47,968 bases of DNA from Klebsiella oxytoca NBRC 105695 (GCF_001598695.1 NZ_BCZK01000022.1:1-47968); one strand, 5' to 3'. Numbered from the stretch's first letter, positions 8,515-16,390 are shown. Numbers and translations are program-made. The notes: generated by a model from the sequence alone, not told the origin.

Positions 8515-9042
8515 ATGCAGATTCGTAAAGGATTAAATTCTGACCTTGCTCGCCTCGAATATTGTGATTTTTCCTTCACGGTCAGCCAGGTTGCCAGAGG
8601 CCCTTTCATCAATAATGATCTGAAAATTGAGACACTTCCCTGCGCTTATAATAAAACCTATGAGCTGGATATCCAGACGCTGGAAAACCACTGTATTAAT
8701 CCGGATGCAATATTCCTGATTGCCGAAACCGAAGCGGGACAGGTGGCCGGTTTCATCACCGCATCCCTGAGCTGGAACAGGTTTATTTCCGTCGATTATA
8801 TTGCCATTGAAAGCTCACATCGCAGAGCCGGCGCGGCCAACAAGCTCATGGCCGCCGCCCATATCTGGGCGCGCAGTATGAACGCTGCGGGATTAAAGCT
8901 TGAGACGCAGAACGTTAACGTGCCCGCCTGCCTCTTCTATCGAAATTATGGTTTTACTCTTGGAGGATACGATCGATATCTCTACAACGCTTTAGCGGAA
9001 AAAGATGAAATTGCGCTGTTCTGGTATTACATGTTGAACTAA
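8515..9042 (+). CDS. GNAT acetyltransferase, streptothricin acetyltransferase-like
   Basis: The protein has 175 residues and a single GNAT domain. The acetyl-CoA pyrophosphate loop is SHRRAGAANKLM (about 102-113, R/QxxGxA form), preceded by the strand VDYIAIESSH. It is followed by LKLETQNVNVPACLFYRNYG and FTLGGYDRYLY, which closely resembles the LETQNxNxxAcxFYxxxGFxxGGfD region of streptothricin acetyltransferases of the SatA/Sat4 type. The likely reaction is transfer of acetyl from acetyl-CoA to an amine; acetylation of streptothricin is an inference and chromosomal homologues may have other substrates. TAAGGA precedes the ATG. It is divergent from treZ and not obviously part of an operon. 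Confidence 0.8.
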   Translation: MQIRKGLNSDLARLEYCDFSFTVSQVARGPFINNDLKIETLPCAYNKTYELDIQTLENHCINPDAIFLIAETEAGQVAGFITASLSWNRFISVDYIAIESSHRRAGAANKLMAAAHIWARSMNAAGLKLETQNVNVPACLFYRNYGFTLGGYDRYLYNALAEKDEIALFWYYMLN

Positions 9043-9121
9043 TTGTCAGGTAAATAATTCCTGGTTTTACAAAGTTAATTATTCCTGGTTTACGCTTTTT
9101 GCTCGCTCAATCACAACGATT

Positions 9122-9140
9122 GGCTAATCTTAAATTTCAT
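9122..9140 (+). promoter_or_regulatory. Sigma-S-like -10 region of the YghA-like gene
   Basis: GGCTAATCTTAAATTTCAT lies 16 bases before the ATG at 9157, with AGGAGG between. GCTAATCTTAA fits the RpoS extended -10 well. It is identical in 18 of 19 positions to the treZ promoter element on the other strand at 8405-8423. Confidence 0.5.
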
Positions 9141-9156
9141 TTATCAGGAGGCCGGT

Positions 9157-10041
9157 ATGACAACAGGAAATAATTCATCGCTACATTATCCTCTTCCGCC
9201 GTTTGTTGAGCAGCCGCAGCAGGCTCCGGGGCTGGCATCTGAAATGAAGCCCCTTCCCGACCACGGTGAGACCAGCTATATCGGCTCCGGGAAACTCGCG
9301 GGAAAAAAAGCGCTTATTACCGGCGGTGATTCAGGTATTGGCCGCGCTGTCGCTATCGCCTATGCGCGTGAAGGCGCGGATGTCGCCATCGGCTACCTGC
9401 CGGAAGAAGAGTCGGACGCGGCTGCCGTTATCGCGCTGATTCAGGCCGAGGGACGAAAAGCCGTCGCCATTCCCGGCGATATTCGGGTTGAATCTTTTTG
9501 CGACACCCTGGTTGAAAAAGCGGTAGCCGAGCTGGGCGGGCTGGATATTCTGGTGAACAATGCCGGCAGACAGCAGTATTGCGAATCCATTGAACAGCTG
9601 AGCACCGCTGCGTTTGATGCCACCTTTAAAACCAACGTCTATGCGCCGTTCTGGATAACCAAAGCCGCCCTCCGTCACCTGTCTGCGGGGGCGGTTATCA
9701 TCAATACCTCTTCCGTGCAGGCATTTAAACCCAGCGAGATTCTGCTGGATTACGCCCAGACCAAAGCCTGCAACGTGGCGTTTACTAAATCCCTGGCGCA
9801 GCAGCTTGGCCCGCGCGGTATTCGCGTTAACGCCGTTGCCCCTGGCCCTTACTGGACACCGTTGCAGTCGAGCGGCGGCCAGCCGCAGGAGAAGGTGCAA
9901 AAATTTGGTGAGGATACGCCGCTTGGCCGACCGGGACAGCCGGTTGAGATTGCGCCGCTTTACGTCCTTCTGGCTTCCGACGCCTGCTCCTACGCTTCGG
10001 GTCAGGTCTGGTGCTCAGATGGCGGTACCGGCGTAGCCTAA
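9157..10041 (+). CDS. YghA-like short-chain dehydrogenase
   Basis: The protein has 294 residues and is cytoplasmic. A roughly 40-residue proline-rich N-terminal extension (LHYPLPPFVEQPQQAP) precedes a classical SDR Rossmann domain, as in E. coli YghA and related oxidoreductases of the glucose/ribitol dehydrogenase group. The NAD(P)-binding motif GGDSGIG is near residues 57-63, followed by LVNNAG, the catalytic Ser in INTSSVQ, and YAQTK with Tyr and Lys. NAVAPGPYWTPLQ follows. Substrate is unknown. AGGAGG gives a strong ribosome binding site. Its promoter shares the sigma-S-like element of treZ, so general stress expression is likely. Confidence 0.9.
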   Translation: MTTGNNSSLHYPLPPFVEQPQQAPGLASEMKPLPDHGETSYIGSGKLAGKKALITGGDSGIGRAVAIAYAREGADVAIGYLPEEESDAAAVIALIQAEGRKAVAIPGDIRVESFCDTLVEKAVAELGGLDILVNNAGRQQYCESIEQLSTAAFDATFKTNVYAPFWITKAALRHLSAGAVIINTSSVQAFKPSEILLDYAQTKACNVAFTKSLAQQLGPRGIRVNAVAPGPYWTPLQSSGGQPQEKVQKFGEDTPLGRPGQPVEIAPLYVLLASDACSYASGQVWCSDGGTGVA

Positions 10042-10083
10042 AAGAGCTGGCGCGCAACTCCTCCGGATACGTGCCTGGTCAGC

Positions 10084-10112
10084 AAAAGAGCCGCGGTAGC
10101 GGCTCTCTTTTC
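10084..10112 (+). terminator. Bidirectional terminator
   Basis: AGAGCCGC (10087-10094), a GGTA tetraloop and GCGGCTCT (10099-10106) form a perfect 8-bp stem, with AAAAG before it and CTTTTC after it. It can terminate the dehydrogenase gene from the left and the small membrane protein gene from the right. Confidence 0.85.
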
Positions 10113-10123
10113 ACCTGCCAGCG

Positions 10124-10351
10124 CTAGCGTAACAGAAAGGTGACCATCATTATCAGCAAATACCCGCCACAGGCGAATTGCAAGAGTCGCCATCCCCAAC
10201 GCAAGTAGCGCCACTGATAGCGCTCCGCAGCGTTTGCCTGCGCAATAAGGGGATCGGGGTTCTGCTTTTTCTTTTTTCTTTTCAGAATATCCCAACCCCA
10301 CCAAACCATCAGAAAGATGGCGATGACCTTTTGAAGAACGATGTTGTCCAT
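10124..10351 (-). CDS. Small membrane protein of unknown function
   Basis: This 75-residue protein has an N-terminal hydrophobic segment (about 7-22, VIAIFLMVWWGWDIL), a very basic linker (KRKKKKQNPDP), a short amphipathic part and a second hydrophobic segment near the end (LLQFACGGYLLIMMVTFLL). The layout suggests two membrane helices with a positively charged cytoplasmic loop. No family was recognised. A longer overlapping frame at 10038-10400 in another phase is rejected because it lacks a ribosome binding site and runs through the terminator. GGCGGGG lies about ten bases before the chosen ATG. Confidence 0.6.
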   Translation of the reverse strand: MDNIVLQKVIAIFLMVWWGWDILKRKKKKQNPDPLIAQANAAERYQWRYLRWGWRLLQFACGGYLLIMMVTFLLR

Positions 10352-10669
10352 GTAACCCCGCCGTCAATATCTTATCCCCTGGACGGGCAGTGTAGCGCAA
10401 TTTACCCCACCCGGCAGGCTATCATTGCGCGTAATTCCCCCTCTTCCGTACAAATTTTCCACTGAGCTTTGAAGAACATAATTTAAGCAATAACCTGGAA
10501 TAATCCCATATAGATATCTGGCATAAATTAGCGCTTTTAAATTTATTAAATATGTAGTATTTGAAACTCAGAAAAGTTAGCAGGCTTATGATTTAAAAAG
10601 CTAAAATTTGCAAAAATACCGTCAGCCACTAAAATAGTAATAAGTTAGCTAACAACACAGGGAGATATT
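10352..10669. other. AT-rich intergenic region before the Pmp3-like gene
   Basis: These 318 bases hold no gene I can support. The right half is strongly AT-rich and should carry the Pmp3-like promoter. A short perfect palindrome, GTTAGCTAAC, is at 10644-10653, between the probable promoter and the start codon. Nothing else stands out. Confidence 0.5.
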
Positions 10670-10831
10670 ATGGGTTTCTGGCGAATTGTCTTAACGATTA
10701 TTCTACCCCCGCTGGGAGTATTGCTGGGAAAAGGGTTTGGCTGGGCGTTTATTCTCAATATTATTTTGACGATCCTCGGCTACATTCCAGGGCTCATTCA
10801 CGCTTTTTGGGTACAGACCAAAAACAGCTAA
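10670..10831 (+). CDS. Pmp3/YqaE-family membrane peptide
   Basis: This 53-residue protein, MGFWRIVLTIILPPLGVLLG and onwards, has the UPF0057/Pmp3 signature: a first helix with a conserved LPPLGV kink, the short loop KGFGWAF, then the second helix with NIILTILGYIPGLIHAFWV. Family members (yeast Pmp3, plant RCI2, E. coli YqaE) are two-helix plasma-membrane proteins linked to salt and cold tolerance and membrane potential. GGGAGA lies before the ATG. The gene is alone between two terminators. Confidence 0.92.
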   Translation: MGFWRIVLTIILPPLGVLLGKGFGWAFILNIILTILGYIPGLIHAFWVQTKNS

Positions 10832-10877
10832 GCATCTGAAAGCGCCTTTTGAGATTTTTCTCAGTGCTCAGTAATAT

Positions 10878-10899
10878 GTCGGGAGCCCACGCTCCCGAC
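10878..10899. terminator. Stem-loop between pmp3-like gene and yfaZ
   Basis: GTCGGGAGC (10878-10886), loop CCAC and GCTCCCGAC (10891-10899) make a perfect 9-bp stem between convergent genes, so it probably serves both. No long T-run is present on either side. Confidence 0.6.
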
Positions 10900-10906
10900 C
10901 GTCATA

Positions 10907-11452
10907 TCAGAAAGTCACGCCAGCGCCTACGTAAGCGCCATCAATGATGGTATGTCCCGGGCGGCCATCTTTTCCATCAACGCTCGCGTGACGATAGCCA
11001 GCCTTGATAGTCAGCGGCGTCAACGGCGTCCAGCTAATTCCGCCATTCGCTTCGACGTAATTTTTAACGCTGTTAGTTAACCCTTCCGGCGCGGAATATC
11101 CTTCGCCGTACAGATGGATACTGTCAGTCAGCGCCAGATCGATGCCGCCGCCAATCGGGAAGGCGACGCCGTTGTCCCCTTTCTTCGGCCCGAGATATAC
11201 GGCTTTTGTGCCAATATTCGCCGTGAGCGGACCCAGCGCAAGATTGTAGCCAACGCCGACGCCGCCAAGCTGACTTCCGTCCTGAGTATTTTTAATCCAG
11301 TTACTTTCCGCATACAGGCCGGAAGAACTCTTACCGATTTCCATATTAAGATTGGTAAAGTTTTTCCCCTGCTCAGCGGTAAAGCCCATTGCCAGGGCAG
11401 AGCCTGAAGCCATAATTAAAGAACACGCGATAATGAATTGAGTCTTTTTCAT
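10907..11452 (-). CDS. yfaZ: YfaZ-family outer membrane protein
   Basis: The product has 181 residues: a signal peptide (MKKTQFIIACSLIMASGSALA) followed by alternating polar/aromatic beta strands and a C-terminal strand ending GAYVGAGVTF, with the terminal Phe of outer-membrane barrels. Family hallmarks visible are NLNMEIGKSSSGLYAESNW, GVGYNLALGPLTANIG, HLYGEGYSAP and AGYRHASVDGKDG. E. coli YfaZ is a predicted small barrel of unknown function. Two ATGs are adjacent (11455 and 11452); AGGAGG sits five bases before the second, which was chosen. Longer versions starting upstream would bury the signal peptide. It could equally be a yfaZ paralogue. Confidence 0.85.
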   Translation of the reverse strand: MKKTQFIIACSLIMASGSALAMGFTAEQGKNFTNLNMEIGKSSSGLYAESNWIKNTQDGSQLGGVGVGYNLALGPLTANIGTKAVYLGPKKGDNGVAFPIGGGIDLALTDSIHLYGEGYSAPEGLTNSVKNYVEANGGISWTPLTPLTIKAGYRHASVDGKDGRPGHTIIDGAYVGAGVTF

Positions 11453-11895
11453 CATACCCTCCTGAAAAGTGGCGCGAACTTTAACAAGCGCGATGCCGGC
11501 GATCAAATTTTCTTTTGCGAAATGACACCGTCAATAATTTACCGAAAAATAACAGCAGAATAGTCTGGATTCTATTATACGTTAGCGGTCAAGCGAATAA
11601 GCACCGTGATTGAGCCATTATTGACGCGTTATCTTAATGGTGATTCAACCAACGGCACGAAAATGTTGAATAAAAGCTCGCGATAGTAATAATCACTGCC
11701 GGTTTTATATGCTTTATAAGTAATTCGCATTCTATAGTGACATTCTTTTTTACAAAACCATAAGAAATGAAATCACCACTTTCCGACCATTTGCGGAATA
11801 TAGAGAAGCCAGCTGAGCAAATTTGCATTCACCGCCAACCAGAGCCATGATTAACAGGCGTTAAACGGAATCGGAAAGATCACAGGAGTATTATT
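11453..11895. other. Divergent promoter region yfaZ/ivy
   Basis: About 440 AT-rich bases separate the divergent yfaZ and ivy genes. They hold both ribosome binding sites (AGGAGG for yfaZ, AGGAG for ivy). An open frame of 64 codons at 11634-11828 (minus) shows no family, signal or binding site and is not called. I see no clear operator. Confidence 0.5.
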
Positions 11896-12336
11896 ATGCT
11901 TAAAATGTTTACCGCGCTGGCTATTCTGGCGACGTCAGCAAACGCTATGGCACAGGACGATATTACGCTGAACAGCCTCGCCAAAAAGGAGCCCGCCGCG
12001 TTTAATCAGATGCTCAAAGGACATCACCTGCCCGGTTGGGTCAGTTCAGGCGGCACGACCACGCCCGCGCGTACGGTAAAGCTTGGCGAGGATGTTTATC
12101 AGGTGCTCAGCGTCTGCAAACCTCACGATTGCGCTGCGGAGAGGCTCGCGGTGCTGTGGTCGGAAAAATCCAGACAAATGTCCGGAGTTTTTTCCACCGT
12201 TGACGACAAGACATCCCAGGAAAAGCTGACCTGGCTTAACGTTAGCGATCCATTATCCATCGATGGGAAAACGGTACTCTTTGCAGCCCTGAGCGGCAGT
12301 CTGGAAAACCATCCAGAGGCTTTCAACTACCCCTGA
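11896..12336 (+). CDS. ivy: Inhibitor of vertebrate lysozyme (Ivy)
   Basis: The protein has 146 residues with a signal peptide (MLKMFTALAILATSANAMA) for export to the periplasm. The mature protein carries the Ivy inhibitory loop CKPHDC (C74-C79), whose disulfide-held His enters the active site of c-type lysozyme. The rest also matches Ivy strongly: LPGWVSSGGTTTPARTV, LAVLWSEKSRQMSG, VFSTVDDKTSQEKLTWLNV and SLENHPEAFNY. It protects the cell wall against host lysozyme and may moderate the cell's own lytic transglycosylases. AGGAGTATTATT precedes the ATG. It is a single gene, followed by stem-loops. Confidence 0.95.
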   Translation: MLKMFTALAILATSANAMAQDDITLNSLAKKEPAAFNQMLKGHHLPGWVSSGGTTTPARTVKLGEDVYQVLSVCKPHDCAAERLAVLWSEKSRQMSGVFSTVDDKTSQEKLTWLNVSDPLSIDGKTVLFAALSGSLENHPEAFNYP

Positions 12337-12357
12337 AATCCGCCAGCAAGCCCGGTG

Positions 12358-12384
12358 CGATGAACCCGCGACGCGCGTTCATCG
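12358..12384 (+). terminator. Stem-loop after ivy
   Basis: CGATGAAC (12358-12365) pairs with GTTCATCG (12377-12384) around a GC-rich loop. A second hairpin, TTCTGCCGT (12400-12408) with ACGGCAGAA (12425-12433), lies just beyond. Neither has a long T-run, so termination of ivy and of convergent nqrE is probable but not proven. Confidence 0.45.
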
Positions 12385-12488
12385 CCCGCCAGCGCCCTCT
12401 TCTGCCGTGCGCGCCCAAAGGTGTACGGCAGAATTTCGGTAAAACGTCGTCAGGCCAGACGCACTCTCTCATGGTTCCCGACTTCTGT

Positions 12489-13088
12489 TTACAGGGAAAT
12501 ACCGGCGAACGACATAAAGCCCAGCGACATGAGTCCGGCGGTAATGAACACGCTGCCTAATCCGCGTAACCCTTTCGGCATATTGGCATATTTCAGCTTT
12601 TCGCGAATGCCAGCCAGCGCCACAATCGCCAGCGTCCAGCCAATACCGCATCCGGTGCCATAAGTCAGCGACTCAAGGAAGCTGTATTCACGCTGCACCA
12701 TAAATATGGTCGCGCCAAAAATGGCGCAGTGGATGGTCAACAGCGGCAGAAACGGCCCTAAAGCATGGTTTAACGCATGGAAATATTTGTCGATCACCAT
12801 CTCCAGGATCTGCACCAGCGCCGCAAGGACGCCGATAAACGTGATGAAATCGAGAAAACTGAGATCCACGCCTTCAATCAGAGCATTTTCTTTCAGTAGG
12901 TGATGATAAATCAGGTTGTTAATCGGCGTCGCAATGGCTAGCAGAGCCGTCACGGTGATCCCGAGCCGAAATGCGACATCGATCTTTTTGGAAATAGCGA
13001 GAAAAGTACACATGCCAAGGAAAAAATTGAGCGCCATATTTTCAACGAAAACCGCGCGGATAAAAATATTCAGGTGAGATTCGAACAA
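12489..13088 (-). CDS. nqrE: Orphan NqrE subunit of Na+-translocating NADH:quinone reductase
   Basis: The protein has 199 residues and six predicted membrane helices. It follows NqrE closely: [80 protein letters not shown] and a final [12 protein letters not shown]. NqrE and NqrD form the inverted-repeat pair that sits at the Na+ channel of the six-subunit Na+-NQR; cysteines near residues 26 and 120 of the family bind an intramembrane iron centre, and both the MCTF and HCAIFG cysteines are present here. What is odd is that no nqrA-D or nqrF lies next to it. RnfA (RsxA) is the near relative but the sequence favours NqrE. Confidence 0.88.
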   Translation of the reverse strand: MFESHLNIFIRAVFVENMALNFFLGMCTFLAISKKIDVAFRLGITVTALLAIATPINNLIYHHLLKENALIEGVDLSFLDFITFIGVLAALVQILEMVIDKYFHALNHALGPFLPLLTIHCAIFGATIFMVQREYSFLESLTYGTGCGIGWTLAIVALAGIREKLKYANMPKGLRGLGSVFITAGLMSLGFMSFAGISL

Positions 13089-13140
13089 GACAACCTCCGT
13101 GTTGTTGAGTTGTTCCTCAATGATGACAAATTTTCAGGTG

Positions 13141-13196
13141 AAACAGGAAATTACGATTCGGTTTTGCCGAGTCGATCACCTTTTAATTTCCTGTTT
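13141..13196. repeat. Long hairpin between the EAL gene and nqrE
   Basis: AAACAGGAAATTA (13141-13153) and its exact complement TAATTTCCTGTTT (13184-13196) enclose an inner imperfect stem, CGATTCGG against CCGAGTCG. On the minus strand it follows the EAL gene and precedes nqrE. It may be a terminator of the former or part of the leader of the latter. Confidence 0.55.
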
Positions 13197-13224
13197 GTGA
13201 TCGAACAAACCAGCCCTTTCCTGA

Positions 13225-14745
13225 CTAGCGAAATGAACGTGGCAGCATTTTGATAAACTCGCCAACCGGCACCGGTTGTGAGAAGTAGTAGCCCTGGTAA
13301 ATAGCGATGCCCATATTCCTGAGCATTGTAAGCTGCTCCTTATCCTCCACGCCTTCGGCGATAATCTGACAGTTAAACTTCTTCGCCAGATTCACCATAT
13401 TCTTGACCACCAGCGCGGAAGCATTATTGGTGATGATATTGAAGGTAAACACCTTATCGATTTTTATAATCTCAGGATTAAACTGCTGGATGTAGCTGTA
13501 GTTTGCGTAGCCGGTACCGAAATCATCCAACGAAAACTGAATCCCGATGCGCCGCAGCTTATCCGTCACCTCCGAGGTTTGCAGCGTATTTTCAATCGAC
13601 TCCCGCTCGGTTATCTCAAGGACGAGCCGAACTTCCGCCTCTTTCAGCTCCTGGATAAACGTCTGGCAGAGTTGGACTATTTCGTCATCCTGAAAGTTAA
13701 CCGAGCTGGTGTTAAAGCAAATAAAGAGTCCTTTAGGGAGCAGGGACTGCTGGCGACGGAGCTGTCGGCTTACTTCCGCAAAGCAAATCGCCGTCACGTC
13801 TTTAATCAAACCGGTCTGTTCCGCAACGGAGATAAATTTATCCGGCGCAATAAATCCCTGTTTGGGATGTTCCCAGCGTACCAGCACCTCGCCGCCGATA
13901 ATGGCGCCGTCCTCATCGTTAATTATCGGCTGAATATACGGTTTGAGCTGCTTCAGCTCGATCGCCTTCCTCAGCTGGTACTCAATCGTCTGCCGATAGC
14001 GGAGATAGTTTCTGAACAAAAAGGCGAGCAGCAAGGAAGCGAGAAGAATGGCGATGAGGGTATGCTGTTCATAGCGGATAAATGCGACTGCGCCGGAGGC
14101 AAAGCCGCGATCGGCAATGACCGAATAATTAAATTGCTCAGAGGTCAGACGCACGGGAATTTTGATCTTCGGCGTCGTGGTGACTTCCCCTTTGCGGTTC
14201 ATTACTCGATTACCAACCTGAAGATACAGATGAGCATCGCCATCCAGAACGGATAAAATATTGTATAAATAATAGCCATCAATACCTATCAGCGTGGTAT
14301 TCCCCCGGTCGTCCTGTTCGCTATACACCATTAACGGATGAGACGGCGTAATATCGTTCCCCTGGAATAACTGCAACGACCCTTGGGTATATTGAGTACT
14401 ATCAAACTGAAATTTGCGTCCGCCAAAAACCGAAGTGCAGTAGATCTCGTTATCCCGCCCTAAATTTACCGAGCGCACGTCGGGAATGGTCGCCACCAGC
14501 GTGCGCAGCTCCGTCAGGACGTTCTCATTGCAGTTTTTTCCCATAAAAGGTTCCGCCAGGTCGGCGGCCTGTTCGGCGTGGGAAACGGTCACATCAAGGC
14601 TGGCTATCGCCTGCTGCAGCCGTGACTGGATATCCTTATCCACCTTTTTTTGCATCTGCCAGTAGCAAAGACCGGTGCCAAGACTGATTAATGCCATGAG
14701 AAATAGGATTATCCACAGACGATGGCGTGACGATGAGTAGTTCAT
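13225..14745 (-). CDS. c-di-GMP phosphodiesterase with CSS-type periplasmic sensor and EAL domain
   Basis: The product has 506 residues: membrane helix about 10-29, a periplasmic domain of about 200 residues, a second helix about 229-246, then a cytoplasmic EAL domain. The periplasmic part matches CSS-motif sensors but carries CTS (103-105) in place of CSS, with a second cysteine near 72. In this family the two cysteines form a Dsb-controlled disulfide that limits enzyme activity and stability. The EAL domain keeps catalytic residues: EVL (about 286-288), the Asn in CFNTSS, ITERE, DDFGTGY, IKIDK, IIAEGVE and QGYYFSQP. It should hydrolyse c-di-GMP to pGpG, favouring motility over biofilm. No GGDEF domain is present. 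Confidence 0.92.
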   Translation of the reverse strand: MNYSSSRHRLWIILFLMALISLGTGLCYWQMQKKVDKDIQSRLQQAIASLDVTVSHAEQAADLAEPFMGKNCNENVLTELRTLVATIPDVRSVNLGRDNEIYCTSVFGGRKFQFDSTQYTQGSLQLFQGNDITPSHPLMVYSEQDDRGNTTLIGIDGYYLYNILSVLDGDAHLYLQVGNRVMNRKGEVTTTPKIKIPVRLTSEQFNYSVIADRGFASGAVAFIRYEQHTLIAILLASLLLAFLFRNYLRYRQTIEYQLRKAIELKQLKPYIQPIINDEDGAIIGGEVLVRWEHPKQGFIAPDKFISVAEQTGLIKDVTAICFAEVSRQLRRQQSLLPKGLFICFNTSSVNFQDDEIVQLCQTFIQELKEAEVRLVLEITERESIENTLQTSEVTDKLRRIGIQFSLDDFGTGYANYSYIQQFNPEIIKIDKVFTFNIITNNASALVVKNMVNLAKKFNCQIIAEGVEDKEQLTMLRNMGIAIYQGYYFSQPVPVGEFIKMLPRSFR

Positions 14746-15013
14746 TATGCTAATCCAGTTAGACTCGCCATCGGGGGCCGGCGGTCAATTGTTTGGCCAG
14801 ATTTTAACAAATCCTTTTTAAACTCGCCCTGAACCGATCAAGTTTTAATGCATATCAATGATATATCATGGCCAGCCGTTGCGTGATGGCGCAGACGACT
14901 GGCTGCGAAATTTGCTGAGGCAAAAGCGGCGCTGTCTATGGCTAAATTATTGACTTAAAGTAGAATAATACGAAAATGACTTCTTTGTGCGCTGACCAGA
15001 AATGCTGGCAAAT

Positions 15014-16339
15014 ATGACGATTCACTCCCGTAATAGCATCCTGAAAAAAGTAAAAGCATCCGCCGTAGCTATCGCTGCAGCGCTGCTGCTGTCGCACTGC
15101 GGCAGTAAACCGCCCGTTTCTCTTGTCACGCCGCTGCCGCCCGCGACAAAGCAGCCGACGTTACCCAAAAACCACGAGCCGGTGCGCGGCGTCTGGCTGA
15201 CAACCGTCTCGCGCCTCGACTGGCCGCCGCTGGAATCCGTGAACGGCGGCATTACCGCCGATCGCCGCATCGCCCTGCAGCAGCAGGCGCTGATTGCCAA
15301 GCTGGATAATTTAAAAAGCCTCGGTATCAATACCGTTTTTTTCCAGGTGAAACCTGATGGCACCGCGCTCTGGCCGTCGAAGATCCTGCCGTGGTCCGAT
15401 ATGCTGACCGGTAAAATCGGCGAGGACCCGGGCTACGATCCGTTAAAGTTTATGCTGGATGAAGCCCATAAGCGCGGCATGCGCGTTCATGCATGGTTCA
15501 ACCCCTATCGCGTCTCGGTCAATACTCGCCCCAAAACCGTCACCGAGCTTAACAGTACCCTTTCGCAGTTTCCCGCCAGCGTCTATGTCCTGCATCCGGA
15601 GTGGATCCGTACCTCCGGAGACCGTTTCGTTCTCGACCCGGGGATCCCGGAAGTGCGCGACTGGATCACCAGCATCGTGGCAGAGGTCGTAGAGCGCTAT
15701 CCGGTAGACGGCGTCCAGTTCGATGATTACTTCTATACCGAAACGCCGGGGTCGAAGCTGAACGACAATCGGACGTTCCAGCAGTATGGCCAGGGCTTTG
15801 CTGCCAAAGCGGACTGGCGGCGGCACAATACCCAGCTGCTGATTGAGCAGGTTTCCCGCACTATCAAGCAGCTGAACCCCGCCGTAGAATTTGGCGTCAG
15901 CCCGGCGGGCGTCTGGCGCAATCGCTCTCACGATCCGTCCGGGTCCGATACCCGCGGCGCGGCGGCCTACGATGAGTCTTACGCGGATACCCGCCTGTGG
16001 GTTCAGCAGGGATGGCTGGACTATATCGCGCCGCAAATTTACTGGCCCTTCGCCCGCGACGCCGCGCGCTACGATGTGCTGGCAAAGTGGTGGGCTGAGG
16101 TGGTGAAGCCTACCCACACCCGGCTTTATATCGGCGTGGCGCTGTACAAAGTTGGCGAACCGTCAAAGAGCGAGCCTGACTGGATGATTAGCGGCGGCGT
16201 GCCGGAGCTGAAAAAGCAGCTTGATCTGAATGAATCCATGCCGCAAATTCAGGGCACTATTCTGTTCAGAGAGAATTACCTTAATCAGCCGCAGACCCAG
16301 CAGGCCGTTAACTACCTCAAAGGCCGCTGGGGAGGCTGA
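15014..16339 (+). CDS. digH: DigH (YddW) peptidoglycan glycosidase
   Basis: The protein has 441 residues and closely resembles E. coli DigH, a lipoprotein that cleaves denuded glycan strands at the septum after amidases removed the peptides. Visible blocks are RGVWLTTVSRLDWPP, LGINTVFFQVKPDGTALWPS, HAWFNPYRV, DPGIPEVRDWI, YPVDGVQFDDYFY with acidic active-site residues, FGVSPAGVWRN and DYIAPQIYWPF. The start at 15014 (MTIHSRN) aligns with the E. coli start MDICSRN; an in-frame ATG at 15002 is less likely. The signal has LLLSHC, so the lipid-bearing Cys would be C29, but His at -1 is unusual for a lipobox. Confidence 0.93.
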   Translation: MTIHSRNSILKKVKASAVAIAAALLLSHCGSKPPVSLVTPLPPATKQPTLPKNHEPVRGVWLTTVSRLDWPPLESVNGGITADRRIALQQQALIAKLDNLKSLGINTVFFQVKPDGTALWPSKILPWSDMLTGKIGEDPGYDPLKFMLDEAHKRGMRVHAWFNPYRVSVNTRPKTVTELNSTLSQFPASVYVLHPEWIRTSGDRFVLDPGIPEVRDWITSIVAEVVERYPVDGVQFDDYFYTETPGSKLNDNRTFQQYGQGFAAKADWRRHNTQLLIEQVSRTIKQLNPAVEFGVSPAGVWRNRSHDPSGSDTRGAAAYDESYADTRLWVQQGWLDYIAPQIYWPFARDAARYDVLAKWWAEVVKPTHTRLYIGVALYKVGEPSKSEPDWMISGGVPELKKQLDLNESMPQIQGTILFRENYLNQPQTQQAVNYLKGRWGG

Positions 16340-16348
16340 TTCCCCCTG

Positions 16349-16365
16349 ACAGGCCAGATGCCTGT
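16349..16365 (+). terminator. Weak stem-loop after digH
   Basis: ACAGGC (16349-16354), CAGAT and GCCTGT (16360-16365) form a 6-bp stem just after digH. There is no T-run, and the next gene starts 25 bases later, so it may only attenuate read-through. Confidence 0.35.
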
Positions 16366-16390
16366 TACTACAATCACCGCCGGAGGATGT

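Noticed and set aside
9057..9093. Repeated ATTCCTGGTTT(T)AC after the acetyltransferase gene
   Set aside because: Two short copies only; no array, palindrome or gene function follows from it.
10038..10400. 120-codon frame overlapping the small membrane protein gene
   Set aside because: It covers a clear terminator and is out of phase with the better 75-residue reading.
11634..11828. 64-codon frame between yfaZ and ivy
   Set aside because: No binding site, no signal or known family; lies in AT-rich promoter DNA.
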